9,011 nucleotides of DNA from assembly GCA_947302945.1 (NCBI GenBank), contig CAMYWZ010000027.1, forward strand, positions 1 to 9,011, given 5' to 3'. A program made the translations under genes and the position numbers. The notes under the pieces are model-generated. The model searched no databases. It was not told where the DNA came from and saw nothing but the letters and a program-made list of their open reading frames with translations. Shown piece after piece: positions 1 through 7,213 of the stretch (position 1 is its first letter; each line of letters starts with the position of its first letter). This DNA comes from an uncultured Bacillota bacterium (lineage in GTDB: Bacteria; Bacillota; Clostridia; Peptostreptococcales; Anaerovoracaceae).

Positions 1-34
1 GAAAGCTGAAACCGCAAACTGATTAAATAATGTC

Positions 35-63
35 TTGACTTCCATATTGTGGAATGGTAAACT
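35..63 (+). promoter_or_regulatory. Putative sigma-A promoter for the comEA-ynzC unit
   Basis: A -35 hexamer TTGACT at 35-40 and a -10 hexamer TAAACT at 58-63 are separated by 17 nt. The -35 matches the consensus at five of six positions and the -10 at four of six. Transcription would begin near position 70, followed by a purine-rich ribosome site (GAAGGGA, 81-87) and the ATG at 96. This placement argues against an upstream ATG at 54, which would lie inside the promoter. Assigned by eye only. Confidence 0.55.
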
Positions 64-95
64 CATTCCGTCAGGGGGGAGAAGGGACATGGGAG

Positions 96-464
96 ATGGA
101 GCAGAAGACAGTTAAGATCATCAAGAACGGCCTGATAGGACTGTTCTGCGCGGCAGCTGTTGCAGGCAACGTGTACACTTACACGGCAAAGCCGCCGGAT
201 GTAACTGAAAACATAACGTTCTACGACGTGCCGTCTTCATCAGAGCTTGTGCCAAAGCCTGTAAACATCAACACCGCGGACCTTGAAGAGCTGATGACGC
301 TCCCAGGAATAGGGGAGGTAAAGGCACGCGCCATAATCGAGTACAGGGAGCTTTACGGAGGTTTCGTCTCTCCGGAAGAGATAACGGAAGTAGCAGGGAT
401 AGGCGGAGTTACTTACGACAGGATCAAAGACCGTATAACAATAGGGATAAAGGAAAATGACTAA
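96..464 (+). CDS. comEA: ComEA-like helix-hairpin-helix DNA-binding protein, membrane-anchored
   Basis: This is a 122-residue protein with one N-terminal hydrophobic segment (about residues 10-29), a short linker, and a ComEA-type tandem helix-hairpin-helix domain (about 55-119). The domain starts with VNINTADLEELMTLPGIG and has a second GIGG turn near 101-104. Family members bind double-stranded DNA without sequence preference; ComEA is the surface DNA receptor in competence. The protein lacks the SLBB domain often found before the HhH domain in Firmicutes ComEA, so it is a short form and a role in uptake is inference. I chose the ATG at 96 because GAAGGGA at 81-87 gives proper spacing and the upstream ATG at 54 overlaps the promoter. 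The 3' end overlaps the next gene by 8 nt. No comEC or comEB homologue is visible in this window. Confidence 0.8.
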   Translation: MEQKTVKIIKNGLIGLFCAAAVAGNVYTYTAKPPDVTENITFYDVPSSSELVPKPVNINTADLEELMTLPGIGEVKARAIIEYRELYGGFVSPEEITEVAGIGGVTYDRIKDRITIGIKEND

Positions 465-672
465 AAAGGAACTGGACAGGATAAACGAGCTTGCCCGCAA
501 AAAGAAGACCGCTGGATTAAACGAAGAAGAGCTTGCGGAGCAGAAGAAGCTGCGCGAGAAGTTTCTTGCTGAATTCCGAGAGAATTTCAGGCGCCAGCTC
601 GAAAACATAGAAATAGTCGAGCCGGACGATCCGAGACTCAAAAAGCAGATCCGGAAGCAGTATAAGCAGTAA
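457..672 (+). CDS. ynzC: DUF896 / YnzC family small protein
   Basis: This is a 71-residue, highly charged, probably all-helical protein. It has the family layout: an N-terminal helical hairpin (residues about 3-46, containing INELARKKKTAGLNEEE and a basic LREKFL segment) and a charged tail with VEPDDPRL. In Bacillus subtilis the homologue ynzC sits in the LexA-controlled yneA-yneB-ynzC operon, and its molecular function is unknown. Here it overlaps the comEA-like gene by 8 nt (ATGACTAA), so translation is probably coupled. AAAGG lies only 3 nt before the ATG, with GGGAT a few bases further up. No LexA box is visible upstream of this unit, so SOS control is not indicated. The family assignment is firm; the function is open. 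Confidence 0.88.
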   Translation: MTKKELDRINELARKKKTAGLNEEELAEQKKLREKFLAEFRENFRRQLENIEIVEPDDPRLKKQIRKQYKQ

Positions 673-679
673 ATACCGT

Positions 680-708
680 TTTACATCGCGCTTTATTTGC
701 GATAAAAT
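680..708 (+). promoter_or_regulatory. Strong sigma-A-type promoter upstream of alaS
   Basis: TTTACA at 680-685 and TAAAAT at 703-708 are separated by exactly 17 nt, and each hexamer matches the consensus at five of six positions. The expected start is near 715, leaving a leader of about 32 nt before the ATG at 747. AGAGGT at 733-738 is the ribosome binding site, 8 nt from the start codon. The leader is too short to hold a T-box riboswitch. A small inverted repeat (ATCGC/GCGAT, 685-689 and 699-703) lies in the spacer. Confidence 0.7.
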
Positions 709-746
709 AATAATTTAGAAATCCAATCGAAAAGAGGTCATAATAC

Positions 747-3383
747 ATGAAGTATCTCGGAGTAAACGAAATCAGATCGATGTTCCTGAAGTTCTGGGAA
801 TCCAAGGGCTGCCTGGCTCATGAGAGCTACTCGCTCGTGCCGCACAACGACAAGAGCCTTCTTCTCATAGCTGCGGGAATGGCGCCGCTCAAACCCTATT
901 TCGCAGGGACGGAAGAGCCTCCCCGCCGCAGGATGACGACATGCCAGAAGTGCATCAGGACCAACGACATAGACAACGTCGGCCACACCGCAAGGCACGC
1001 CACTTATTTCGAGATGCTCGGAAACTTCTCCTTCGGAGATTACTTCAAGAGAGAATCGCTCACCTGGGGCTGGGAATTCGTCACCGGCGAAAAATGGCTG
1101 GCCATACCCAAGGAAAAGATCTGGGCAACGGTCTATAAGGACGACGATGAAGCCTTCGCCATCTGGCGCGACGAGATAGGCCTTCCAGAGGAACGCATAG
1201 TCCGCCTCGGCAAGGACGACAACTTCTGGGAGATAGGCACCGGTCCGTGCGGCCCGTGCTCCGAGATCTATTACGACAGAGGCCCCGAGTACGGCTGCGG
1301 CAAGCCCGACTGCAAGCCCGGCTGCGACTGCGACCGCTACATGGAGTTCTGGAACCACGTATTCACCCAGTTCGACCGCCAGGAAGACGGCAGCTATCTG
1401 GAGCTTGCCCACAAGAACATAGACACCGGCATGGGCCTTGAGCGCATGGCCTGCATCATGCAGGGCGTGGACTCCATCTACAGCGTGGACACCATGCAGG
1501 CTATACTTCAGGAAGTCTGCCGCATGTCCGGAAAGACCTATACCGGCGGAGCTTCCAGAGACGACGTTTCGATAAGGATCATAACCGACCACATCCGCGC
1601 CGTATCCTTCATGATCTGCGACGGCCTCCTTCCTTCAAACGAGGGCAGGGGATACATACTCAGAAGGCTCCTCAGAAGGGCTGCAAGGCACGGCAGGCTC
1701 CTTGGCATCAAGGGCACTTTCCTTAAGGATCTCTGCGGCAAAGTGTTCGAGACGTCAGGCGAGGCTTATCCGGACCTGATCGAGCGCGCAGATTATATCA
1801 GGAAGATCATAGGAATTGAGGAAGACAAGTTTGCCGCCACGATAGACCAAGGCCAGTCGATACTGGACGGCTACATCCAGGAGGCAAAGGCTGCCGGAAA
1901 CAAGACCATTTCCGGCGAACACGCCTTCAGACTTTACGATACCTACGGTTTCCCGATCGAGCTCACCAAAGAGATCGCGGAAGACGCCGGTCTTGAAGTC
2001 GATGAGGATGGTTTTGCCGCCTGCATGAAGGCCCAGAAAGACCAGGCCCGCGCCGCCAGAAAGGCCGAAGACAACGCCGGCTGGCTGGATGAGACCGCAA
2101 TGTACAAGGACTTTCCGCCTACCGATTTCACAGGCTACGACAGCCTTGCCGGGCAGGCCAGAGTCATAGGCATAGTCAAAGGAATGGCTAACCTGGACAG
2201 CGCCTCCGAAGGGGACGAGGTCCGCGTCATCCTCGAGAGCACTCCGTTCTACGGAGAAGGCGGCGGACAGATAGGAGACACAGGCGTCTTCGAAAGCGAA
2301 AACGGCTTTGCAGCGGCTGTCACGAATACCACAAAAGTCAATAACGTTTATGTGCACCATATTTCAGTTACAAAAGGAGAGCTGCGCATAGGCGATCAGA
2401 TCACCGTATGCGTGGATGAAAAGCGCAGGCACGCGATCGCCCGCAACCACACCGCTACGCACCTTCTTCAGAAGGCTCTGCGCATGGTCCTCGGAGACCA
2501 CGTCGAGCAGGCAGGGTCCCTAGTCACTGACGAAGGACTTCGCTTCGACTTCACTCACTTTGAGGCCATCTCCAGGGAAGACCTCCAGACCGTCGAAGAC
2601 ATCGTAAACAGCGAGATCCTCAAGTTCACAGGCGTCGATACGAAGGTCATGCCCATAGAGAAGGCCAAGGAACTCGGTGCTATGATGCTCTTCGGAGAGA
2701 AGTACGGCGACACAGTAAGGGTCGTGAACGTTCCTGACTTCTCGCTCGAATTCTGCGGCGGAACTCACGTCGCGAACATAGGCCAGATCGGCGCCATCCG
2801 CATCCTTTCGGAATCCGGCGTCGCAGCAGGCGTAAGGCGCATCGAAGCCATAACCGGTTCAATGGTAGGCATGGAGCTCGCAAAAGAGCAGCAGCTCGTT
2901 TCCCAGGTGGCCGATACTCTCAAGACCACGCCTGGCAACCTCCTCAGAAGGGCCGAGACTCTCGCAGAGGAGAACAAGGCTCTTAAGAAAGAACTCGAAG
3001 AGCTGAAGAAAGCCGGCATGAACTCAGAGATCGACGATCTCGTTAAGAACGCCAAAGTCTTCGGAGAAGCGAAGCTTATAACAAAGACCTTCGAAGGCGC
3101 TTCAATAGACGACCTGAGGACTCTTTCCGACAGCATCAAGAAGGAGCAGAAGGGCATAGTCATGGTATTTGCAGGCGTCAACGCTCCGAAGGCCACTCTC
3201 ATGGTCTCCGTAACGGACGATCTTGTCGGCAAGGGATATCACGCCGGAAACATGATAAAAGAGATAGCCAAAGCAGCCGGAGGCGGCGGAGGCGGAAAAG
3301 CCGATATGGCTCAGGCAGGCGCCAAGGATATTTCTAAGCTTTCGGATGCATTTGCTGTTGCCGAAAAGCTGATGGTGCGTTAA
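747..3383 (+). CDS. alaS: Alanyl-tRNA synthetase
   Basis: AlaRS is a cytosolic class II synthetase that charges tRNA-Ala and hydrolyses mischarged Ser- or Gly-tRNA-Ala. At 878 residues the protein has the usual full length. The N-terminal catalytic core runs from about 5 to 235 and includes RTNDIDNVGHTARHATYFEM (71-90), the motif 2 region, and NIDTGMGLERMA (224-235). A Cys-rich insert at 184-195 (CGKPDCKPGCDC) is typical of many clostridial AlaRS. The tRNA-recognition region follows. The editing domain carries the zinc-site residues H568 and H572 (HTATH) and C670 and H674 (CGGTH). A coiled-coil linker spans roughly 730-760, and the C-terminal DHHA1-like domain contains a glycine tract (GGGGGG) near 845. 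All key motifs are intact. The gene is followed after 24 nt by ireB, the standard Firmicutes order. Confidence 0.99.
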   Translation: MKYLGVNEIRSMFLKFWESKGCLAHESYSLVPHNDKSLLLIAAGMAPLKPYFAGTEEPPRRRMTTCQKCIRTNDIDNVGHTARHATYFEMLGNFSFGDYFKRESLTWGWEFVTGEKWLAIPKEKIWATVYKDDDEAFAIWRDEIGLPEERIVRLGKDDNFWEIGTGPCGPCSEIYYDRGPEYGCGKPDCKPGCDCDRYMEFWNHVFTQFDRQEDGSYLELAHKNIDTGMGLERMACIMQGVDSIYSVDTMQAILQEVCRMSGKTYTGGASRDDVSIRIITDHIRAVSFMICDGLLPSNEGRGYILRRLLRRAARHGRLLGIKGTFLKDLCGKVFETSGEAYPDLIERADYIRKIIGIEEDKFAATIDQGQSILDGYIQEAKAAGNKTISGEHAFRLYDTYGFPIELTKEIAEDAGLEVDEDGFAACMKAQKDQARAARKAEDNAGWLDETAMYKDFPPTDFTGYDSLAGQARVIGIVKGMANLDSASEGDEVRVILESTPFYGEGGGQIGDTGVFESENGFAAAVTNTTKVNNVYVHHISVTKGELRIGDQITVCVDEKRRHAIARNHTATHLLQKALRMVLGDHVEQAGSLVTDEGLRFDFTHFEAISREDLQTVEDIVNSEILKFTGVDTKVMPIEKAKELGAMMLFGEKYGDTVRVVNVPDFSLEFCGGTHVANIGQIGAIRILSESGVAAGVRRIEAITGSMVGMELAKEQQLVSQVADTLKTTPGNLLRRAETLAEENKALKKELEELKKAGMNSEIDDLVKNAKVFGEAKLITKTFEGASIDDLRTLSDSIKKEQKGIVMVFAGVNAPKATLMVSVTDDLVGKGYHAGNMIKEIAKAAGGGGGGKADMAQAGAKDISKLSDAFAVAEKLMVR

Positions 3384-3407
3384 AATATACTTGTGGGAGG
3401 TACTGAA

Positions 3408-3656
3408 ATGGAGAGGAACACCATACTTTTTACGAATCCCGACAAGGAAAAGCAGCAGACCATTGAAGAGATACTTCAGCAGGTATACGCTGCCCTGGAT
3501 GAAAAGGGCTACAATGCGATAGATCAGATGGTCGGCTACATCCTTTCCGGCGATCCTTCTTATATCACAGGGCACAACAACGCCCGCGGCCTTATCCGCA
3601 AGGTTGAAAGAGATGAGCTCGTAGAAGAGCTTCTCAAGAAGTTTCTCGGAAAATAA
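3408..3656 (+). CDS. ireB: IreB family regulatory phosphoprotein (DUF965)
   Basis: This 82-residue cytosolic protein carries the family signature: a central [25 protein letters not shown] block (about residues 26-50) and the downstream [22 protein letters not shown]. In Enterococcus faecalis, IreB is phosphorylated on N-terminal threonines by the PASTA kinase IreK and modulates cephalosporin resistance. Threonines 5 and 9 here could be the equivalent targets, which is inference. GGGAGG at 3395-3400 lies 7 nt before the ATG at 3408. An in-frame GTG at 3393 is rejected as the start because it falls on that ribosome site. The stop overlaps the ruvX start by one base (TAATG). The family usually has 80-90 residues. 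Confidence 0.93.
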   Translation: MERNTILFTNPDKEKQQTIEEILQQVYAALDEKGYNAIDQMVGYILSGDPSYITGHNNARGLIRKVERDELVEELLKKFLGK

Positions 3657-4084
3657 TGCGGTGGATGAGTCTTGATATAGGAGATAAAACAATAGGGGTG
3701 GCTGTCAGCGACCCCTTGTTTATATCCGCCCAGGGCGTAACTACCATCGAAAGAGTAGGCATCAAGAAAGATACGACAAAGGTGCTGGAGCTCGTTAAAG
3801 AGTACGAAGTGGATACGGTCGTTTCCGGGCTTCCGCTCATGCTCAACGGCACGGACAGCCCTCAGACGCTTAAAGTCCGCGAGTTCGTGGAAAAGCTTAA
3901 GAACAAGGCCCAAAGCCAGGGCTTTAAACTCAAATTCGAGTTCCAGGACGAGCGCTTCACCACCAAGATAGCCGAAAACGCCATGATAGACGCCGGCATG
4001 CGCCGCGAAAAGCGCAAGGAGATCATAGACCGCCAGGCCGCTGTCATCATACTCCAGAGCTACATGGACTCCCACAGGCAGTAA
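3656..4084 (+). CDS. ruvX: RuvX/YqgF family RNase H-like nuclease
   Basis: This is a 142-residue RNase H-fold protein of the YqgF/RuvX family, linked to 16S rRNA 5'-end maturation and proposed as a Holliday junction resolvase. The first strand is MSLDIGDKTIGVAVSD, with acidic D7. SGLPLMLNGT occupies about 57-66, and DERFTT (98-103) provides acidic E99. IDRQAAVIILQSYMD near the C-terminus provides D125. These three acidic positions are the expected metal ligands. The start at 3656 gives MRWMSLDIG, which aligns with the usual family beginning and overlaps the ireB stop by one base. No strong ribosome site is seen, which fits translational coupling. Length is normal. Confidence 0.96.
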   Translation: MRWMSLDIGDKTIGVAVSDPLFISAQGVTTIERVGIKKDTTKVLELVKEYEVDTVVSGLPLMLNGTDSPQTLKVREFVEKLKNKAQSQGFKLKFEFQDERFTTKIAENAMIDAGMRREKRKEIIDRQAAVIILQSYMDSHRQ

Positions 4085-4092
4085 GCATCGAT

Positions 4093-4677
4093 ATGACTGG
4101 ATACAGGACAGAAAAGAAGGATCCGGAGCGCAGGCGCCGGGTCCGTTTCATAATAGTGCCCATACTGGCGCTCGTTCTGCTGCTGGGGCTGGTGCTCGTC
4201 AAAAAGCTTTACTTCGACAGGCCTTCCGTATTCACGCGCGGCGACAGGACGCTTGAAGGACCGTACAAAGTCCTCTATGTCTACGACGGCGATACCTTCC
4301 AGATAAAGAGGAACGGCAAAGAGACCAAAGTCCGCATGATAGGCATAGACGCGCCGGAATCCGTCGCTCCGGATGAGTACGGCAAGCCCAATACCAAGGA
4401 GGGCAAGAACGCTGCCGAGTACCTGAAGAAGCTCATCAAGGACAAGAACGTCTACCTGGAGTTCGACGCCGAGAAAGAGGATCAGTATTCAAGGCTCCTT
4501 GCATACGTGTATCTGAGCGATGAGACCACCATGGTCGAAGAGATCCTGCTATCCGAAGGCTACGTCCAGGTAATGACCATACGCCCGAACGACAGATACG
4601 CAGGCAGGTTCCAGGAGCTTCAGGAACAGGCACGCAGCTTGGGCAAAGGCTTCTGGGGAACGGGGTTTTTCAAGTAA
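4093..4677 (+). CDS. Membrane-anchored thermonuclease (SNase) family protein
   Basis: The 194-residue product has a basic N-terminus (residues 1-18), one transmembrane segment (about 19-37) and an SNase-like OB-fold domain (about 57-193). Catalytic features of staphylococcal nuclease are recognisable. DGDT (65-68) supplies D67. VRMIGIDAPE (80-89) supplies R81, D86 and E89. DQYSRLLAYVYL (130-141) supplies R134. All expected active-site residues are therefore present and the protein is probably an active Ca2+-dependent nuclease. The arginine-rich stretch before the membrane segment favours a domain on the outer face of the membrane, where it could degrade extracellular DNA. The start is tentative because no clear ribosome site precedes it. 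It lies 8 nt after ruvX and 1 nt before the radical SAM gene. Confidence 0.92.
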   Translation: MTGYRTEKKDPERRRRVRFIIVPILALVLLLGLVLVKKLYFDRPSVFTRGDRTLEGPYKVLYVYDGDTFQIKRNGKETKVRMIGIDAPESVAPDEYGKPNTKEGKNAAEYLKKLIKDKNVYLEFDAEKEDQYSRLLAYVYLSDETTMVEEILLSEGYVQVMTIRPNDRYAGRFQELQEQARSLGKGFWGTGFFK

Positions 4678-4678
4678 A

Positions 4679-5734
4679 ATGAAGAAGCACGCGATAATAC
4701 CGGTATTCATTCCGCATAGGGGCTGTCCGCATGCGTGCGTGTTCTGCAATCAGAACGCAATAACGGCCAGGACAGCGGACGTCACGCCCGGCGACGTAAG
4801 GCGCATCGCCGACGAGTGGCTTTCCACGCTTCAAAACAGGGGCCTCGACGAGATAGAGCTGTCCTTTTTCGGAGGAAGCTTCACCGGAATTCCTATTGAA
4901 GAGCAGAGCGCTTTTCTGGCTGTCGCAAAGGAATATAAGGACGCCGGCAAGATAGACAGAATTCATCTTTCGACCCGCCCGGATTACATAAACAAAGAGA
5001 TTCTGGACAACCTCAGGGCATATTCAGTGGACGTCATCGAGCTCGGCGTGCAGTCGATGGACGACAACGTGCTGCGTCTTTCTGAACGCGGCCACACGGC
5101 TGAAGATGTGTACAAAGCGTGCGAGCTTATCAAGTCCTACGGCTGCTTCACCCTCGGAATACAGCTGATGATAGGACTTCCCGGAGATTCATACGAAGCC
5201 TGTATGGAATCGGTAAGAAAGACCATTCAGATAGGTCCCGAGATCGCCAGGCTGTATCCGACAGTCATTATCTCGCAGACAAAGCTCGCGAAGATGTACG
5301 AAGACGGCAGTTTCGTACCATTTACTCAGGATGAGATGCTGAGAACAACGACTGACATGTACCGTAAGCTTACAGCTTCCGGTATCAACGTCATCCGTGT
5401 CGGCCTTAAGGCCAGCGCCCTGATAAACGATTCGGAAGAGAGCAGGGTGGTGGGGAACTCGTATCATCCCGCTTTCAGGCAGCTCGTGGAGGGCCGCATC
5501 GCAAGGGAAGAAGTAGAGGATAAGCTGGAAGCCATAGCCTGTCATCCTGAGCGCAGCGAAGGATCTGAAGCGGGGATCCCGGTCATGATAACAGCCGGCC
5601 CGGACCGATTCGCATCAGTCATAGGCCATAAAGCAGAGAATAAGAAGTACTTCGAAACAAAATATCCGGATCTCAGGATCAGCTATCGGGAAGATCCGAA
5701 AGCAGAAGGCATAACAGTCAGGACGATCAAGTAG
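4679..5734 (+). CDS. Elp3-like radical SAM protein
   Basis: The 351-residue protein carries the radical SAM cluster motif CPHACVFC (C16, C20, C23; CxxxCxxC) near the N-terminus, as in the Elp3/MiaB-type subgroup. Next come GGSFTG (65-70), STRPDYI (98-104), ELGVQSMDDNVL (121-132) and QLMIGLPGD (162-170), the expected strands of the TIM-barrel core. There is no acetyltransferase domain, so it is not full-length Elp3. The substrate is unknown. Clostridial genomes carry homologues annotated only as radical SAM proteins. In the C-terminal part the reading frame contains an in-frame copy of a dispersed bacterial repeat (residues 288-296, CHPERSEGS). The gene starts 1 nt after the nuclease stop and ends 6 nt before the ydcF-like gene, so co-transcription is likely. 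Confidence 0.93.
   Translation: MKKHAIIPVFIPHRGCPHACVFCNQNAITARTADVTPGDVRRIADEWLSTLQNRGLDEIELSFFGGSFTGIPIEEQSAFLAVAKEYKDAGKIDRIHLSTRPDYINKEILDNLRAYSVDVIELGVQSMDDNVLRLSERGHTAEDVYKACELIKSYGCFTLGIQLMIGLPGDSYEACMESVRKTIQIGPEIARLYPTVIISQTKLAKMYEDGSFVPFTQDEMLRTTTDMYRKLTASGINVIRVGLKASALINDSEESRVVGNSYHPAFRQLVEGRIAREEVEDKLEAIACHPERSEGSEAGIPVMITAGPDRFASVIGHKAENKKYFETKYPDLRISYREDPKAEGITVRTIK
5540..5566 (+). repeat. HPERSEGS-type dispersed repeat, in frame within the radical SAM gene
   Basis: This 27-bp stretch begins TGTCATCCTGAG, continues with CGCA and ends GCGAAGGATCT. From memory, this sequence and close variants recur in very many unrelated bacterial genomes, where translation in this frame gives the odd peptide CHPERSEGS. 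It has short complementary arms (ATCCT and AGGAT) around an 11-nt centre. Here it is read in frame without a stop, adding about nine residues to the host protein between a helix (VEDKLEAIA) and a following strand (IPVMITAG). The recognition comes from recall, not from a search. Confidence 0.75.
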
Positions 5735-5740
5735 AGGAAG

Positions 5741-7213
5741 ATGGAAAAGATACTCAACAAAAAATTCTATATAGTACTGCTTCTGGTGCTTGTGATAGTA
5801 AGCGCTGCTGTAATACTTGCATTCGGAAAGGAATACGTTTTCAGCGATACTCTTTACAGTTCGGATAATATGTCCGGATTCAGCTATACCATGGATCACG
5901 GCGGTGTGATCGAGGTCACGGATATCTATACCAAAGGATCAAAGCTGTTTGTTAAGGTAAAATATGTCGCTCCGGGGAAAGACTATATCGTTATGTCCCG
6001 TGAGGGCGATCATTACACTGTATTCTCAGCGTATGCTCACAAATGCGGGATCATAACTGACATGTACTATCTCGGCAACAGTACCGGCAGCTGGATCATT
6101 CCCGTCTGCGTCGTCATCTATCTGGCCTTCGTGCTCTGGGGACTGATCCTGAAATACCGCAAGGACTGCTCGGAAGATCTGTATCAGTATAAAAACATAA
6201 CAACACTGGGCCTTATAGTCTTTATAGCTTTCCTGCTGCTCCTTCAGATAGAAATGCTGCTGACTTTCCAGGGACCGTACATGTACATATACAGGTTGAT
6301 AATGTCAGGAGGATCTTTTTCGCTGTATTCTTTTCCGATCGCGCTGGTCCTGTCGATATGCATCACCGTCAGCAATTTCAATCTGATGCGAAAAGAGGGG
6401 AGAAATCCGCGCAATATGCTGGGGATAGCGCTCGGATTGATTCTTATCATTGCTATAGTCGCGCCGAGCATCATTTCGGATATAATTAACAATCATTCGA
6501 ATATAGACGTGCACCGCGAGACCGGCGCCCCCAGGCACATTATGATGTTCATAGAAAACGGTATGTCGGCGCTAGCTGCTTATCTAGAATGTATCCTGAT
6601 CGGCACGATAGGTGTTGCATTAAAGGCTGCAAAGCATATCCCTGCTTTCGATAAGGACTGCATAGTTATCCACGGCAGCAAGATCAGGGACGACGGGGGG
6701 CTTACCAAACTGCTTCAGGAAAGGGCAGACCGTGCGGTCGAATTCAGCAGGATGCAGAAGGAGGCCACAGGTAAGGATATCGTTTTCATACCCTCAGGCG
6801 GAAAGGGGACCGATGAGGTCATTTCCGAAGCCGAGGCGATCAAAAATTACCTTATCGGCATCGGTATTCCGGATGACCTTATACTTGCCGAAGACAAATC
6901 CGTAAACACGCTTGAAAACATCAAGTTCTCATATCAGCTTATGAAGAAGCGCCTCGGCGGCACGGAGCCAAAAATGGCTATCTCCACTACGAATTATCAT
7001 GTGTTCCGGGCCGGTATGTACGCATCTGAGCTTGGCATCAAGGCGGAAGGAATAGGAAGCAGGACCAAGCGCTATTTCTGGGTCAACGCTTTTATAAGGG
7101 AGTTCGTCGCGACGATAAATTCTGAAAGGAAGCGGCATGCTTCCATCATTGCAGCGCTGCTTCTTATAGTACTCGTGATGGTATTTTTGCTGTATATTTC
7201 GGTGCAGGTATGA
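5741..7213 (+). CDS. Multi-pass membrane protein with C-terminal YdcF/DUF218 domain
   Basis: This is a 490-residue integral membrane protein. An N-terminal membrane segment (about 9-29) is followed by a soluble, probably external stretch (30-116). Four or five more hydrophobic segments lie near 118-139, 153-176, 194-215, 226-248 and 268-296. A DUF218/YdcF-like domain occupies about 306-455, and a last membrane helix spans 467-487. The DUF218 hallmarks are CIVIHGSKIRDDG (307-319), PSGGKGTDE with SEAEAI (351-367), LAEDKSVNTLENI (382-394) and STTNYHVFRAGMYA (415-428). The family includes E. coli YdcF and SanA, the latter linked to envelope barrier function; no reaction is established. AGAGG sits only about 3 nt before the ATG. 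The 3' end overlaps the next gene by 4 nt (ATGA). The soluble N-terminal stretch is not a domain I recognise. Confidence 0.9.
   Translation: MEKILNKKFYIVLLLVLVIVSAAVILAFGKEYVFSDTLYSSDNMSGFSYTMDHGGVIEVTDIYTKGSKLFVKVKYVAPGKDYIVMSREGDHYTVFSAYAHKCGIITDMYYLGNSTGSWIIPVCVVIYLAFVLWGLILKYRKDCSEDLYQYKNITTLGLIVFIAFLLLLQIEMLLTFQGPYMYIYRLIMSGGSFSLYSFPIALVLSICITVSNFNLMRKEGRNPRNMLGIALGLILIIAIVAPSIISDIINNHSNIDVHRETGAPRHIMMFIENGMSALAAYLECILIGTIGVALKAAKHIPAFDKDCIVIHGSKIRDDGGLTKLLQERADRAVEFSRMQKEATGKDIVFIPSGGKGTDEVISEAEAIKNYLIGIGIPDDLILAEDKSVNTLENIKFSYQLMKKRLGGTEPKMAISTTNYHVFRAGMYASELGIKAEGIGSRTKRYFWVNAFIREFVATINSERKRHASIIAALLLIVLVMVFLLYISVQV

Noticed and set aside
54..95. Upstream ATG extension of the ComEA-like gene
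   Set aside because: The ATG at 54 lies within the predicted promoter, and the GAAGGGA site positions translation at 96.
738..1592. 284-residue open frame antisense to alaS
   Set aside because: It is a shadow of the strongly biased alaS codons, has a low-complexity Ala/Val-rich product, no family motifs, and lies opposite an essential conserved gene.
1659..1684. Short tandem repeat CTCAGAAGG within alaS
   Set aside because: It encodes the LRRLLRR run of the conserved RGYILRRLLRRAARHG segment, an ordinary AlaRS motif.
1755..2360. 201-residue minus-strand open frame inside alaS
   Set aside because: Complementary-frame artefact with no recognisable domain or ribosome site; the plus strand encodes the AlaRS body here.
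3393..3407. GTG start for IreB five codons upstream
   Set aside because: That codon overlaps the GGGAGG ribosome site, and the ATG at 3408 gives the usual family length.
3102..3692. 196-residue minus-strand open frame across alaS, ireB and ruvX
   Set aside because: It crosses three real genes on the opposite strand, and its product has no family resemblance.
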